This document shows, in pieces, positions 1 to 10,269 of a stretch of DNA of 64,000 nucleotides. The DNA lies in the NCBI GenBank assembly GCA_018806915.1, contig JAGKQI010000091.1:1364001-1428000 (forward strand), read 5' to 3'. Made by a program: the position numbers and the translations under genes. The number at the start of each line of letters is the position of its first letter. Positions within the stretch are counted from its first letter, which is position 1. This stretch comes from Phytophthora colocasiae. Lineage: Eukaryota; Oomycota; Peronosporomycetes; Peronosporales; Peronosporaceae. The notes beneath the pieces were generated by a model. That model saw only the letters and a list, made by a program, of their open reading frames with translations, was not told where the DNA came from and searched no databases.

Positions 1-2233
1 CTTGTGCTTGGCTTCTTTTTTCCTAGAAGCCGCCAGACTGGCTTGAGCTGCTTCTTGTGCTGTCTTAAGCTCCTCTTCAACTTGTTGCTTCTCCAATTCA
101 AGTGCTCGCCTCATTGCTTCATTTTTCGCTTGTTTCTTGGCTTTTTCTCTCAGTTTTATCTGCGCTCGTCGATATTCCACCTGCTGCTTCAGTAAAGCCA
201 CCTCCGAGTCACCATCGTTTTGAACTGTACTGCGAGTCGAAGATGAACCGGAAGAACCACCGAGAATGTGGCTTTCGATCTTCTTTAACTTGGCATGGAG
301 CATCTCCTTCTCCCTCATATAAGCCTCCATAGCCACTTGAGTCTGTTGTAGCTCCTGTCCGATTTGATCGCGTTGGTTGAGAATCGACTGATTCAGTTCT
401 CGAAGCTCCTCGCGCTCTTTCACGTGGGAATCCGGAATTACTTCTTTCACGACAACTTCTTTGACACTTTTCCGTTGTTTTGCTTCTTGCATCATGGCTT
501 CTGCCTTCGCCATCATCACTTTCGCCTGTGCGTCGATCTGAGCTGCTTCTTGAATCGCTTGTTTTATCGCTGGATCCTCTTGGGCAGGAGCTACTGCAGC
601 GCTAGTTGGTTCTGGACTTGTTGGCTCTTGTTTCCCGAAAAGACTCAATAGAGGTAAATTGCTCAGTACACCGGAACTTTTCGGCTTTTGAACAGCAATT
701 TCACCGCCTGAATTGACAGGTTGTACTTGATTCTGTGCTTGTAAAGCTTTAGCCTCGTCCATCATCTGCTTGGCACGTTCGATCATCTCAGCTGCTTCTT
801 GTTGGTATTTCGCGATTTCTTCTCGTTCCTTTACTAGATCAACACTGCTATTCGTACGAGAGTCACTTCCAGAGCGTGCTGGTTCCTCTCCATGTGTAAA
901 ATTGAGCTCTGCACCTTGCGATTGGGTTTGAGACTCGAGCATTTTCCTTAATCGCTCGATTTCTTCCTTATACTCGCGCAGCTTAGCATCTTTCGGGTCT
1001 TCGTTCACAATGGGTTTGTTCTTGATGTTTTTAGCACGGTTGGCGTATCGTAAAGTGGACAGGGTCTCGTCGTAGTTGTAGTCCGCAGGACTTACTGCAG
1101 CCACCATTAACGTTTTCGTGTTACCACCCAGTGAATCCTGTAGTAACCTCGTCAGTTTTGAATCTCGATAGGGAATATGTTTGCCCTTTCCATCGACTAG
1201 AGCGGAAATGACGTTGCCCAACGCTGATAAACTCAAATTGATCTTGCATCCTTCCTACACCAAATAATTAACCAACTTGGAATTTTTAGTGAGTAGTGAG
1301 TGATCCGTACCTTGAGTCGGTTGCCAGTAGCTCCAGTTTTGCTTTGGCGTTCACTACCAGCTAAGTCTACAAGGTTTAACTGTCCAGTGCTAGTTAATAT
1401 CCCGCTGGTAGCACAATCATCGATTATCTGCCTACCTTTCCAGCTTTAAAGTGATCTTGACCGCCAATTGTTTCGCTAGTTTCCACAACCACAGTAAAAA
1501 TTGAATGTGACCGCGATGAACCTTCATTCTACAACCAAAAACCGAAGTTAGAAAGGATCAGAGTTCTCAAAACCACTGTTCTACTTACCATTAAAGTTGC
1601 TCCAACTGTTCTGTTCTTAAATCCGCGGCTCATCACATTGTTCATGGACTCGACGTCTCGCACAACAACCTCCGTTAGATCTTTGACGTAAACCGTTCCA
1701 TCCGCAGACTCCTTTAAGTCCAATTTCTTCTTAGCGTCATCATTTAGCAGATCGCGGATATCTTCGTTATAAATTTCCAGGTACGAAGCTCGAACCATAT
1801 ATTCTCTCGTAGTATCAGCGTTGATCGTATCGAAGATGTGGTCGAACGACAGCGGAATGACGCCTCGGAGTTCCGGAGGAGAGTCTTTACCTTGCATCGT
1901 GTGTGTTTTGCCACATCCAGTCTGTCCATAGGCGAAAATAGTGCCATTATAGCCGTCAAAGATCGATTCTACCAGCGGATAACCAGATTCGTCGTAGAAC
2001 TGCCTTTGTGACGTATTTTCATCGTAAACCGAGTCGAAAGTGAACGATTTGAGCTGTCCGTTGTCCGGACATTTGAGAGAAATCAACGCTGCTGCTTGGT
2101 CTAAAGTGATGATCGACTTTCGGCCTTCCACCAGCTCCTTACCGAACAATGGGCGACATCGAACCACCACTTTCACCGTCTCTTTGTCCTTGCCATTGCC
2201 TCCTGAAGCTCCAGTTGGATCGGATGCATCCAT
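1..2233 (-). CDS. Kinesin-2-type motor protein (3' end outside window)
   Basis: Microtubule motor, probably an intraflagellar-transport (kinesin-2, KIF3/KIF17/OSM-3-like) heavy chain. Exons on the minus strand: 2233-1589, 1528-1436, 1379-1311 and 1254 to the window edge; the three introns are each 56-60 bp with GT-AG ends. Seen: P-loop [10 protein letters not shown], switch [10 protein letters not shown] reconstituted across intron 1, switch [10 protein letters not shown] just after intron 2, then LGGNTKT and the neck [11 protein letters not shown] followed by an acidic stretch, typical of kinesin-2. After the motor comes a long Glu/Lys/Gln-rich coiled coil running off the window. The start is taken at the Met just before DASDP because it puts the motor about 15 residues from the N terminus; an in-frame Met 32 codons upstream (2329) is possible. 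The family assignment within the kinesins rests on the neck and is inference; kinesin itself is certain. Confidence 0.93.
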
Positions 2234-2455
2234 CTTGCTACTACTGCACCGTCGACAAGACAAACTACTGCAAAAATAGTGTCCAGAGAAAACCACAGGT
2301 ACTGGCATGATGGGAAAGCTGCTGTTCATTTATAGCCGACAGAATTGCGTTGGAACTGAAAGCAGGCAACAGCTTCCGCCCTACACATCAACACAGTCAT
2401 CTCCTCAGCTAGATACCAGCTACTGGTATCTCTTGATATTTTTCTTGGTTGTTTT

Positions 2456-5400
2456 TTACCAGATGACACACTTCTTCTCCGGATTCATGGGGGTTCCCAC
2501 AGGGCATGAGAACACTTCTGCGAACTTGTCGTAGTTCATCAAAGGCCCATTCACACGCCATTTCCCTGGGGAATGAGGATCAATGGTTCGCAGCAACTCG
2601 GCGTATCCAGGTGTGCGTTTCTCACACCAATTCTGGGCAAACGCCGTGAAGAAGAGACGATCGTCGGCCACAGGATCATTAGGTTGGGCAATAGCTCGAG
2701 CGAGCTTCTCGATCATGGAATGGACCTTCATGTCACCACCTGAGAACGGGTACTTCCATTCGTAGTCCCAGTCCTTTTCATGCTTATGGTGGTGATGCTT
2801 GTGTTCTCGCCCGCAGTCGCCACACTCCCAGCGTTCTTCACGCTCTTCTTCATGGCGGTGGTGCTTACCGTGGTGTCTCCATTCGCGGTCTTCGTCGTAG
2901 TCATCGTCGTCATAGCCCCAGCGGTGATGTTTCCCCTCAAACACTTCATCTGCTTTCCGTTCCTGTTTGCGCTCCTTGCGCTCGCGTTTCTCCTCCTTTT
3001 TGTCATGTTTGTGATGCTTGTGAAAGTCTCTTTCTCCTTCGTCTTCATCCCAGCGGAAGCTGCGCTTGCCATGACGATCACGATCCTCATCGTATTCGCA
3101 ATCATCACAGTCTTCGTGATGTTTGTGTTTGTGGTGACCCCTTCCTTCGCCCTCATCTCTTTCTTCGTCACGTCGGTGACGCTCTTCCCAGCGCTCGTGC
3201 CTGCGCTCGTACTCACGATTCTCGTGCTTGTGATGTTCTTCCTCCTCCTCTCGCTTCTCACGGTGACGATGCTTACGGTCATAGTCTTCCTCTTCTTCGT
3301 GGCGGTGTCCATGCTTTTCCTCACCTTCTTCACGGTGCTCATGCTTGTGACCTTCTTCTCCCTCTTCTCGTTTCTCGTGGCGGTGATGCTTGCGATCGTA
3401 TTCCTCGTCCTCCTTACGATGGTGTTCACGCTTTTCTTCATCTTCGTCGTGTTTACGTTCACTTTCTTCTTCTCGCTTCTTGTGATCACGATGCTTATGA
3501 CCATAACCACCGTCTTCTTCGCGTCGGTGTTCGTGTTTACCCTCGTCTTCTTCTTTTTCGTGTCGATGCTGACGCCTCGAATCACGTTCGCTATCGTCTT
3601 CGTGACGATCCTTCGCCTTACCATGATGAGAGCTTGACTCACCGTCATCTTTACTGTTGCCACTGTGCTTTTTGTGCTTCTCCGAGTCCTCACCCTTGCT
3701 TTCAGAGTCCTTTTCATGGTGGTGGCGATCTTCTTTCTTCTCATCACTGTTATCTTTCTTCGACTTCCCCTTATCGCCCTTACTTTCACCCTTGTCATGG
3801 CCGTGCTTGCCGCCTTGTGACTTTTTGTCATCGTCTTTGTTTTCATCGTGCTTGTGAGTTTTGCCCTCTTCACTTGACTCCGATTTGTCCGACTTTTTGT
3901 CCTTTTCAGACTCATTCTTTCGATGCTTCTTGTCGTGCTCCTTGACCTTAGGTTCTTCTGCCCGTTCGTCTTTCTTCTTGGGGGCCTCTGTCGGTTGCTC
4001 CGGTTTTGGAGGTACAATCACTGGTTGCGTAGGAGTATCAGGTACATTTGGTGGGGCCGGCGTGTCAGGCACATCAGGAACAACGGAGGGAGTTGGCACT
4101 GGTGGCGTAGGGATATCAGGTACATTTGGTGGAGTCGGAGTATCAGGCACATCAGGAACAACGGGAGGAGTTGGCACAGTTGTTGGTCGTGCGGTCTTAA
4201 CTGGAGCCTCAGTAGGAGGTTGAACTTCCGTCGGGGCAGGTGTTTGCTCGTTTGGGGCAGGCAGTTCAGGTGCAGGTGAAGGCTCCTCTGGAATCGCTCC
4301 TCCAGGCCCGATATTTGTTGGCTCGGGTTCTGGAATGACTGAGGGTTGAGATGGGGTAACCACAGGAATTTCCCCACTTGGATCAGTTTGGGCTGGTTCA
4401 GGTGTCTCTGCTTCAGGAACGGGCAGTACAGGGGGAGATGTCACTACAGGGACTTCTCCACCGGGACCATCAGTTGGTTCAGGTACAGGTACATCCGGGA
4501 TTGGAACAACGGGGCTTGGAGTTTCCGTTGGCTCTACTGGTGGGGACGGCGGCTCAATAGGCACTGGAGGAGAAAATGTACTCTTCCAGAGGTGGTACGC
4601 CTCGTACGCGAGATGGATCCCGCCGTTGTCTGCAATATTTTCCCCCAGCGTCAGATTTCCATTCACCATACCGAGTACATGGCCGTCTTCAATCGAAATG
4701 ACCGGGAACGACGAGTATTGAGCAGCCAGGCACTCTGCTTTCTCCGAGAACTTAGCAGATACCGAAGGAGTCCACCACGAGCGAAGCGCACCATTCCCAT
4801 CGTAATTACGTCCTTGATCGTCGAACCCATGCGAAAGCTCGTGCCCCATCACCATCCCGATACGAGCAAAATTGGCAGCGGCAGGGAAATGCTCGGCACT
4901 GTAGATCGGTGGCTGTAAGATGGCTGCTGGGAAGACCATTTTGTTCGCACTCGGATCATAGTATGCATTGACTGTAGACGGGGACATAGCCCAGGCTTGC
5001 TCATTCACTGGCTGATTGATCGATTGAATCGTTCCAGCAGCACTCAACTGCATCAGGCTTTTCACATTATTGAAGAATGCGTCAGCCTGCAGCTCAAAAG
5101 GTAGCGGAGGTACATCGTCTGGGCCTCCGATATAATTCTTGACCTTGATCAGCTTCTCCACAGCTGCGTCATACGTAACTTTATCCAACCAGGCTTCTGT
5201 TAACAGTAGAGCTTTCAATGACTCTTCAATCTCCGCCACCAACGCCTGAGCCGCAGCCTTCGCATCAGGACCAAACACATCTTCCATATAGTATTTCCCC
5301 AGTTCATCTCCTAGGAAAGCCGTAGTAAGTCGTACACAAAATTGATCCCGCGGCAAAAGAGCTCCAGCTCCTTGAATTTTCCCATGGAACTCGTGACTCG

Positions 5401-6508
5401 CACGGCGGAAATATTCACCCAAAACTGCGCCGAACGAGTCGATCAGATGGAAACTCATGTAGTTTTTCAGTTGCGGTAGCAGAGATTCATCACTCAGCAA
5501 CTCATTCTGCGCTTCGAAGAAGTCCGGAGTAGCGATAATCGCATGGAGCATCGGAAAAGGCTCCAATTTGTAGATTCCATTCAAATACGCCATCAAGAAC
5601 GGGTACCTCGTGGCAATCTCTGCAAATGGGTACGCCTTGTTGGTTGTCCAGGGATCTCTCAAGGCTGCATTCGACAGTGAAATCTTGGCCAGTGTCGTCT
5701 CCGTTTCCAGCACTGCTTCAGCATATTCCGTCACATTGTGATTATCCAGCCCCCCGACAGCAAACAACTTGGTCACGTAGTCCACATAGAGCACAGCATA
5801 GGCATCTACTTTCCTCTCTTCCAGGTAGTACTCCCTGGAAGGTAGAGTGAGTCCTCCTTGAGATAACTGAACGACATTTGTGCTTGGATCTTCTGGGTCT
5901 GCCCCCACGAATATACTGAAGAACGTGCTGATCCCCAACGACTGGTCCAATTCCCCTGCTAACTCCATCAAAGCTTCAGTAGAGTTAACCTGGTGAACTT
6001 TTTCAATTAATTGAGCAACAAAATGAACTGCTTCAGCATCCACTTCCTGGTCATTAAGACAGGAATGGTAAAACTGTCCAATTTGAGGCGGATTCCGGTC
6101 AAAAATCTTCTGAATTGTGTCCTTGTTGGTCTCCGACACGACGTAGAAGGACGAGTCAATACTGGGACGGTCTGAAGGGATTTCATGTGTCTTGAGCCAC
6201 CCGCCACAAGCATATTCGTAAAAATCCACACAAGGGTCCACTGAAGGGTCCTTAAACGCCTCCATATTGGAGAGAAAGGCCACGTCATCAACGTCATTAG
6301 CTGTGGGCGTATTAAAGGACACAGTGACGTCCTGGACGTTGACAGGATTCGAATACAGAGGCTGTTGCTGGTGGAAAAGACTCAAAACACCGAGCCCCAG
6401 CGCCCCTACAAGCACAAACTGCCACGCACTGCGACGACGAAGGGGGCGGACGTTGTGGTGCTCGTCACTGGGGACGAGCAGCGGCGTGAACTCGTTGATG
6501 CGAGTCAT
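2456..6508 (-). CDS. M13 (neprilysin/ECE-type) zinc metallopeptidase with large internal insertion
   Basis: Single exon, 1350 residues. A type II membrane endopeptidase acting on peptides outside the cell or in the secretory lumen: short cytosolic N terminus with RRR, then one hydrophobic anchor at about residues 28-46. The M13 core follows: HELSH zinc site (H556, E557, H560), ENIADN with the third ligand E623 and D627, and the C-terminal DPHSPGKWRVNG segment whose His (about 1312) matches the transition-state His of neprilysin, ending NPEKKCVIW as family members do. Between about residues 646 and 1262 the fold is interrupted by a Pro/Thr/Glu-rich stretch and then a His/Asp/Glu/Lys/Arg-rich stretch. 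Without it the protein would be about 735 residues, the normal family length. The reading frame is open throughout and both halves of the catalytic domain look intact, so the insertion is probably expressed. Confidence 0.93.
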   Translation of the reverse strand: MTRINEFTPLLVPSDEHHNVRPLRRRSAWQFVLVGALGLGVLSLFHQQQPLYSNPVNVQDVTVSFNTPTANDVDDVAFLSNMEAFKDPSVDPCVDFYEYACGGWLKTHEIPSDRPSIDSSFYVVSETNKDTIQKIFDRNPPQIGQFYHSCLNDQEVDAEAVHFVAQLIEKVHQVNSTEALMELAGELDQSLGISTFFSIFVGADPEDPSTNVVQLSQGGLTLPSREYYLEERKVDAYAVLYVDYVTKLFAVGGLDNHNVTEYAEAVLETETTLAKISLSNAALRDPWTTNKAYPFAEIATRYPFLMAYLNGIYKLEPFPMLHAIIATPDFFEAQNELLSDESLLPQLKNYMSFHLIDSFGAVLGEYFRRASHEFHGKIQGAGALLPRDQFCVRLTTAFLGDELGKYYMEDVFGPDAKAAAQALVAEIEESLKALLLTEAWLDKVTYDAAVEKLIKVKNYIGGPDDVPPLPFELQADAFFNNVKSLMQLSAAGTIQSINQPVNEQAWAMSPSTVNAYYDPSANKMVFPAAILQPPIYSAEHFPAAANFARIGMVMGHELSHGFDDQGRNYDGNGALRSWWTPSVSAKFSEKAECLAAQYSSFPVISIEDGHVLGMVNGNLTLGENIADNGGIHLAYEAYHLWKSTFSPPVPIEPPSPPVEPTETPSPVVPIPDVPVPEPTDGPGGEVPVVTSPPVLPVPEAETPEPAQTDPSGEIPVVTPSQPSVIPEPEPTNIGPGGAIPEEPSPAPELPAPNEQTPAPTEVQPPTEAPVKTARPTTVPTPPVVPDVPDTPTPPNVPDIPTPPVPTPSVVPDVPDTPAPPNVPDTPTQPVIVPPKPEQPTEAPKKKDERAEEPKVKEHDKKHRKNESEKDKKSDKSESSEEGKTHKHDENKDDDKKSQGGKHGHDKGESKGDKGKSKKDNSDEKKEDRHHHEKDSESKGEDSEKHKKHSGNSKDDGESSSHHGKAKDRHEDDSERDSRRQHRHEKEEDEGKHEHRREEDGGYGHKHRDHKKREEESERKHDEDEEKREHHRKEDEEYDRKHHRHEKREEGEEGHKHEHREEGEEKHGHRHEEEEDYDRKHRHREKREEEEEHHKHENREYERRHERWEERHRRDEERDEGEGRGHHKHKHHEDCDDCEYDEDRDRHGKRSFRWDEDEGERDFHKHHKHDKKEEKRERKERKQERKADEVFEGKHHRWGYDDDDYDEDREWRHHGKHHRHEEEREERWECGDCGREHKHHHHKHEKDWDYEWKYPFSGGDMKVHSMIEKLARAIAQPNDPVADDRLFFTAFAQNWCEKRTPGYAELLRTIDPHSPGKWRVNGPLMNYDKFAEVFSCPVGTPMNPEKKCVIW
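2723..4573 (-). repeat. Low-complexity coding insertion (Pro/Thr-rich then His/charged-rich)
   Basis: Lies wholly inside the M13 peptidase reading frame. The first part (about 4573-3985) encodes degenerate repeats around VPDVPDTPTPPNVPD. The second (about 3985-2723) encodes dense H, E, D, K and R with recurring HKHE/RHEE/EKRE units and two CxxC pairs (CDDC, CGDC). The DNA is strongly strand-biased, which keeps long reading frames open on the opposite strand. Confidence 0.9.
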
Positions 6509-7058
6509 TTAGCCACTTCAATTATGGAGATCTTTTCTGGATATGGAATATATTGGATGGAAATGACTGAGAGCTTTTATTTATTTTATTATTATTATAT
6601 TGTATCTATCATTTCGATTCGATGTTTTACCTTAACATTCACGAGGTCATAACAGATCGGATACGGTTTGTACTGTATTTTGTATTACTTGGATAATTAA
6701 TACGCATCTTATTAAACGTATAATCAAGTATGCAAGGGAATAAACTACCGTCAGATCTCTACCAAATTCTGGATATTAATTTAGAGAATATTGTATAGCG
6801 TTTAATACAGTGACAGCTCTTTAAGATATTTTCGGTATTATTCCTGATAAGAGGTTCCTCAAGTTGAACTTGAACATTCGGACCACCTTACTAATGTCCT
6901 GTCAGGAAAATGTGTGTAACATGGCTACATTACTAACGAGGGGTTTAACAAACCTTGCGTTCTGATCTGTCTATCTTCTTCCGATTGTGCCAGTTCATTC
7001 TTCAATCCGCCACCAAGCCCTCAAGCGCCTATAAGAAGACTCTCTCTCTCTACTCCCC
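6509..7058. other. Intergenic AT-rich spacer
   Basis: Divergent upstream region between the M13 peptidase (-) and the small basic protein (+). It is AT-rich to about 6850 and then more mixed. No coding frame or repeat was recognised apart from the initiator motif listed separately. Confidence 0.6.
6994..7007 (+). promoter_or_regulatory. Oomycete initiator-like (Inr) element
   Basis: TTCATTCTTCAATCC-like sequence 52 bp before the ATG of the 7059 gene matches the known oomycete core promoter pattern (TCA-pyrimidines-CA-A/T). Motif match only; transcription start not shown. Confidence 0.45.
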
Positions 7059-7346
7059 ATGTCTTCTCGACTAGCTTCATCCGCTGCTGCTGCTCTGCGC
7101 CGTTGCCAGGACCCGAAACTCGTGGAGAAGTTCAACTTGGCTACACTAAACGGAGGCAAAAGCCCCTTCGTCGTGTCGAGCAACCGGCTATTGAAGGTGA
7201 ACAAGAAGCCGCAGGGCACACCACAACAGCGCGTCACCGACAAGTTCTCTCTCGAGTACCTACTGGGCCCTACGAAGCCCCAACCAGGCAAAAAGACGCA
7301 GAAGAAGAACCCGTTCGAGGTTGCCAGCTCCAAGCTCATGAAGTAA
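7059..7346 (+). CDS. Small basic protein of unknown function
   Basis: 95 residues, single exon, start ATG 7059. Not recognised. The N terminus MSSRLASSAAAALRRCQ is Ser/Ala/Arg-rich without acids, like a mitochondrial targeting peptide (inference). The rest is Lys- and Pro-rich (FSLEYLLGPTKPQPGKKTQKKNPFEV) with no membrane segment. A good initiator-like motif lies just upstream, which supports a real short gene. The antisense frame over the same bases is a shadow. Confidence 0.6.
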   Translation: MSSRLASSAAAALRRCQDPKLVEKFNLATLNGGKSPFVVSSNRLLKVNKKPQGTPQQRVTDKFSLEYLLGPTKPQPGKKTQKKNPFEVASSKLMK

Positions 7347-7451
7347 TTCCTACTATTCTCAGCCCTATACCATTAAACAATCTACTTACTACATTACTTT
7401 CGGCTGATTCATCCTTGTCTTCATTCATCTTAAGTTATTTACTACGTTATT

Positions 7452-9125
7452 TTAGCTTACATTCAGCTTCACCTTCAGTTCCAAGTGGCCGTTAGATGTA
7501 GATCGAGGGATCCAAAGCGACGCTGAACCGCCTCCTGTGCCTGGAAGTCCGAGTATTCCAGGCCTCCAACGGTCTAGATACAGTGTCTTCCCGCCTAAAG
7601 CCGTGCTGTTCCCTGTCCACGTTGCAGTGCCGCCTGCTGATACTTCCACCTCGTCAATTTTATCCCCAGCGGAGAGGATATTGACCGTCACATCTTTTGT
7701 ATCACTGCTTTGAAATGTCATCTTGATCTCCCCGTCAGATTCTTTCGTCCATACGCCATAACTTCCATTGAAAGCTTTCCCTACCATCTTCAAGCCTAAC
7801 GCTTTATCCGCAGGCCCATCGTCAATTTCTCCAATGAATTTTGTCGGTCCGCAGATAGTCTGAACGTACTCACCGAGCACTTGTGTGACTCCTTTGATGT
7901 CCCAAACGCCATAGAACGTCAACGCCTTGTCTGCGATCTTAAGCGCATACTCTTCAGCGTTCAAATACGTTCCATTGTCACTTGTACCGGACTTGATAAG
8001 GTCTTCTACAATCACCCCAAAGGTTTTTCGTAAAGTAGTTCGAGTAGCATATGCCGTTTTCTCGTCTGATTCAGCGACCAATTCCTCCATACAGTTATTC
8101 GTCGCGGTAGGAATGTCATTCAGTACGAGGCTCGACTTGCTCATGTGAATTCGGAGATCATTTTCCGACATTTCCGGGTTCTTCGATCGGAGAGCCAACA
8201 CTGTCATCCACGTATGATCCGCCAGACGCTTCATGTCGTAGCCACAAGTCGTATTCGATTTCAACGCGGATTTCAGAGATGTGATGTCGCTGTCTTTCAA
8301 GTCTGCGATGGATTCCCCCAGTAACACTCGACTCATGAACGCTTTGAAGGAATCCCAGCTCTCGACGATTGAGTCGGCGTTGGTCAGCACTTCTTGCAGT
8401 ACCAGCTCTGCCGTGTTTGTGATTTTATCAGCGAATCGAATGTTGGGCTTGACGACGATCCCCATACAAGTAGCGATCGTCACGGGAAGGTCAAATATGA
8501 TTTTATCTGATCGGTACAGGATCGCCAGCAATTTTGCTTGTGTAGTTTGGGGATCTGTCGCCATGAGATACCGAACATATCTCGTCAGATTCTTGATCAT
8601 GATCGCCATCTCTTTAGCACATCGGAAAGCTGTTTGAATAGCTTTTGCCATCAGCTTGAACTCGCCATACAAATTGAACATCGCCATCGCTATCGCCGAC
8701 TGGAAAACAATGACGACCTTGGACACCACCTCAAGCTTGCAGTCGTCGTTCTGCCGGATACACTCCATGCCGCATTTCACTGGGAAATTGATCGGACATT
8801 GCGCCCAACACGTGTCAAGTTTGCTGTTGAATTCGAGCGGACAGGTCTTGCCGATATGAGCTTCACGGTAACACGCTGTGTCTAGTGGCCGAGTTACTGG
8901 ACCTACCCAATTGGTGTACGTTGACTGGAAAGTACTGACAGTAGGCACCGTTGAGCCGACTAAAAACGGAGACGGATGTGACGATCCGGAGCTTGAAAGG
9001 GAGTTTGTGTGTGCCTTTACTTGAGTGGGTGTCGAGTCGAGGTCGCGGAATCCGAGTTCTTGTGTAGATAAAGCGGCAGTGGACGTACCGAATAATAATA
9101 CGCAAAGCACGACCACATAGCTCAT
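7452..9125 (-). CDS. Secreted oomycete family protein, unknown function (copy 1, full length)
   Basis: 557 residues, single exon. N-terminal signal peptide (hydrophobic VVVLCVLLFGTSTAALS, cleavage probably near residue 18-20). Then a Ser/Thr-rich linker, a Cys-rich segment at about 85-130 (eight Cys within about 50 residues), a mostly helical middle (about 130-400) and a C-terminal domain of about 130 residues with beta-type spacing that includes GGKTLYLDRWRPG and GLPGTGGGS. The family was not recognised. Its C-terminal two thirds is closely matched by the neighbouring copy at 10270-11280, so the two are tandem paralogues. Several N-x-S/T sites fit a secreted glycoprotein. A role at the host interface is possible but not shown. 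Confidence 0.8.
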   Translation of the reverse strand: MSYVVVLCVLLFGTSTAALSTQELGFRDLDSTPTQVKAHTNSLSSSGSSHPSPFLVGSTVPTVSTFQSTYTNWVGPVTRPLDTACYREAHIGKTCPLEFNSKLDTCWAQCPINFPVKCGMECIRQNDDCKLEVVSKVVIVFQSAIAMAMFNLYGEFKLMAKAIQTAFRCAKEMAIMIKNLTRYVRYLMATDPQTTQAKLLAILYRSDKIIFDLPVTIATCMGIVVKPNIRFADKITNTAELVLQEVLTNADSIVESWDSFKAFMSRVLLGESIADLKDSDITSLKSALKSNTTCGYDMKRLADHTWMTVLALRSKNPEMSENDLRIHMSKSSLVLNDIPTATNNCMEELVAESDEKTAYATRTTLRKTFGVIVEDLIKSGTSDNGTYLNAEEYALKIADKALTFYGVWDIKGVTQVLGEYVQTICGPTKFIGEIDDGPADKALGLKMVGKAFNGSYGVWTKESDGEIKMTFQSSDTKDVTVNILSAGDKIDEVEVSAGGTATWTGNSTALGGKTLYLDRWRPGILGLPGTGGGSASLWIPRSTSNGHLELKVKLNVS

Positions 9126-10269
9126 ATTGTGCCAAGCTGTCGAAATGAATAGTGGAGAATGAAGGAGACGCTGAAGTCATGCTTCAGGATTATCGGGGGG
9201 ACTGAGTTGGGCAGTCCTGCAGTAGTCGTTTTGTAGGAAGATCCGTTGTCACGGATGTGTCCAATTGTTGGTCTGCCGTCACTGTTGTTGCGATCTTCAA
9301 CGTATAGCTGCGCAGCGATGCGGCGAGACAGATCGTTAGGAGTTTGGTGGGACTTTCTTGTCTCGAAATGATATCGATGCGAATGTTTCCCGGCTCAAGA
9401 GGACCTTGGCTGTACATGATATAGCTCAGAATATCCCAAAAACAATAGCTTAATCTCAGCGCAACTACAGTTTATTCGTGAGCTGTTCTCCTTTGCAGTA
9501 TATAATCTTCAAGGACTGCCTGTTGGAGACGATCATAACTGCGCTCACCACTATCAGTTTGCAGGCGGGAAACAACATTGAGGTTTGTGTAGTCGAGTTG
9601 TACGCCATTTTTCCAGGTGTGATGTGTGGTTGCAACTTGCAAGGCCAGCCAGTCCTTGTACTCAGCGATCTTAGTTCTGGTGATCACCATCGTTTAGCTG
9701 TGTAACCTACCGTATGCATGCACGTACGCCGTCCAAACACACCACGTTGTCTAATCAGGATAGTGTCTGTTCTCAGTGCCGTTCGCCAGCTAGCAAATCA
9801 TGTGCAAGTTCGGAAACCAATTTCATACATGCATGTATTGTAGATACAGATACTGTACTTGTTGCTCCACCGGTACATGTAGTTCGAACGCGACTCGATG
9901 TCGAGACGAAATCTGCTCCTTTCCCGGTGTTTGGCCGATTAATTTTTGGGATGGAAAGCTCAAGTTTTCTCGAGATCGGAGGTCCATTTTGTCCCGCTGT
10001 GCAATGGTAAAGCTCATCACGATAGCCGGACTTGTTCCGAGATGCTCATCATTGAACTCTGCGGAAATTGCTATCAGCAAGACCATCCCTGGTTATGGTT
10101 TTCGTACTCGGCAGTGTTCGGCCATCCCAAGCTTCAACTACCAGAGCTAGATCGCAGCCACCGCATGGTTAGAAGGAGAACTCGTCCTTGAGACAGCAAG
10201 TTTATGCAGAGTTAATTTAGTAGCATCAGCCTTTTATTCTATCATTTCCAAACTCTCGTGTCGTCTAAC
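9126..10269. other. Spacer between the two tandem paralogues, no confident gene
   Basis: Contains only short open frames in several phases. A 72-codon minus-strand frame (9690-9472) is the most protein-like, but it has no recognisable motif and no clear splice partners. No similarity was seen to the N-terminal half missing from the second paralogue. Confidence 0.5.

Noticed and set aside
2780..3637. 285-codon plus-strand frame rich in Val, Leu, Phe
   Set aside because: Exact antisense shadow of the His/Glu/Lys-rich arm of the M13 peptidase; hydrophobicity is simply the complement of its codons.
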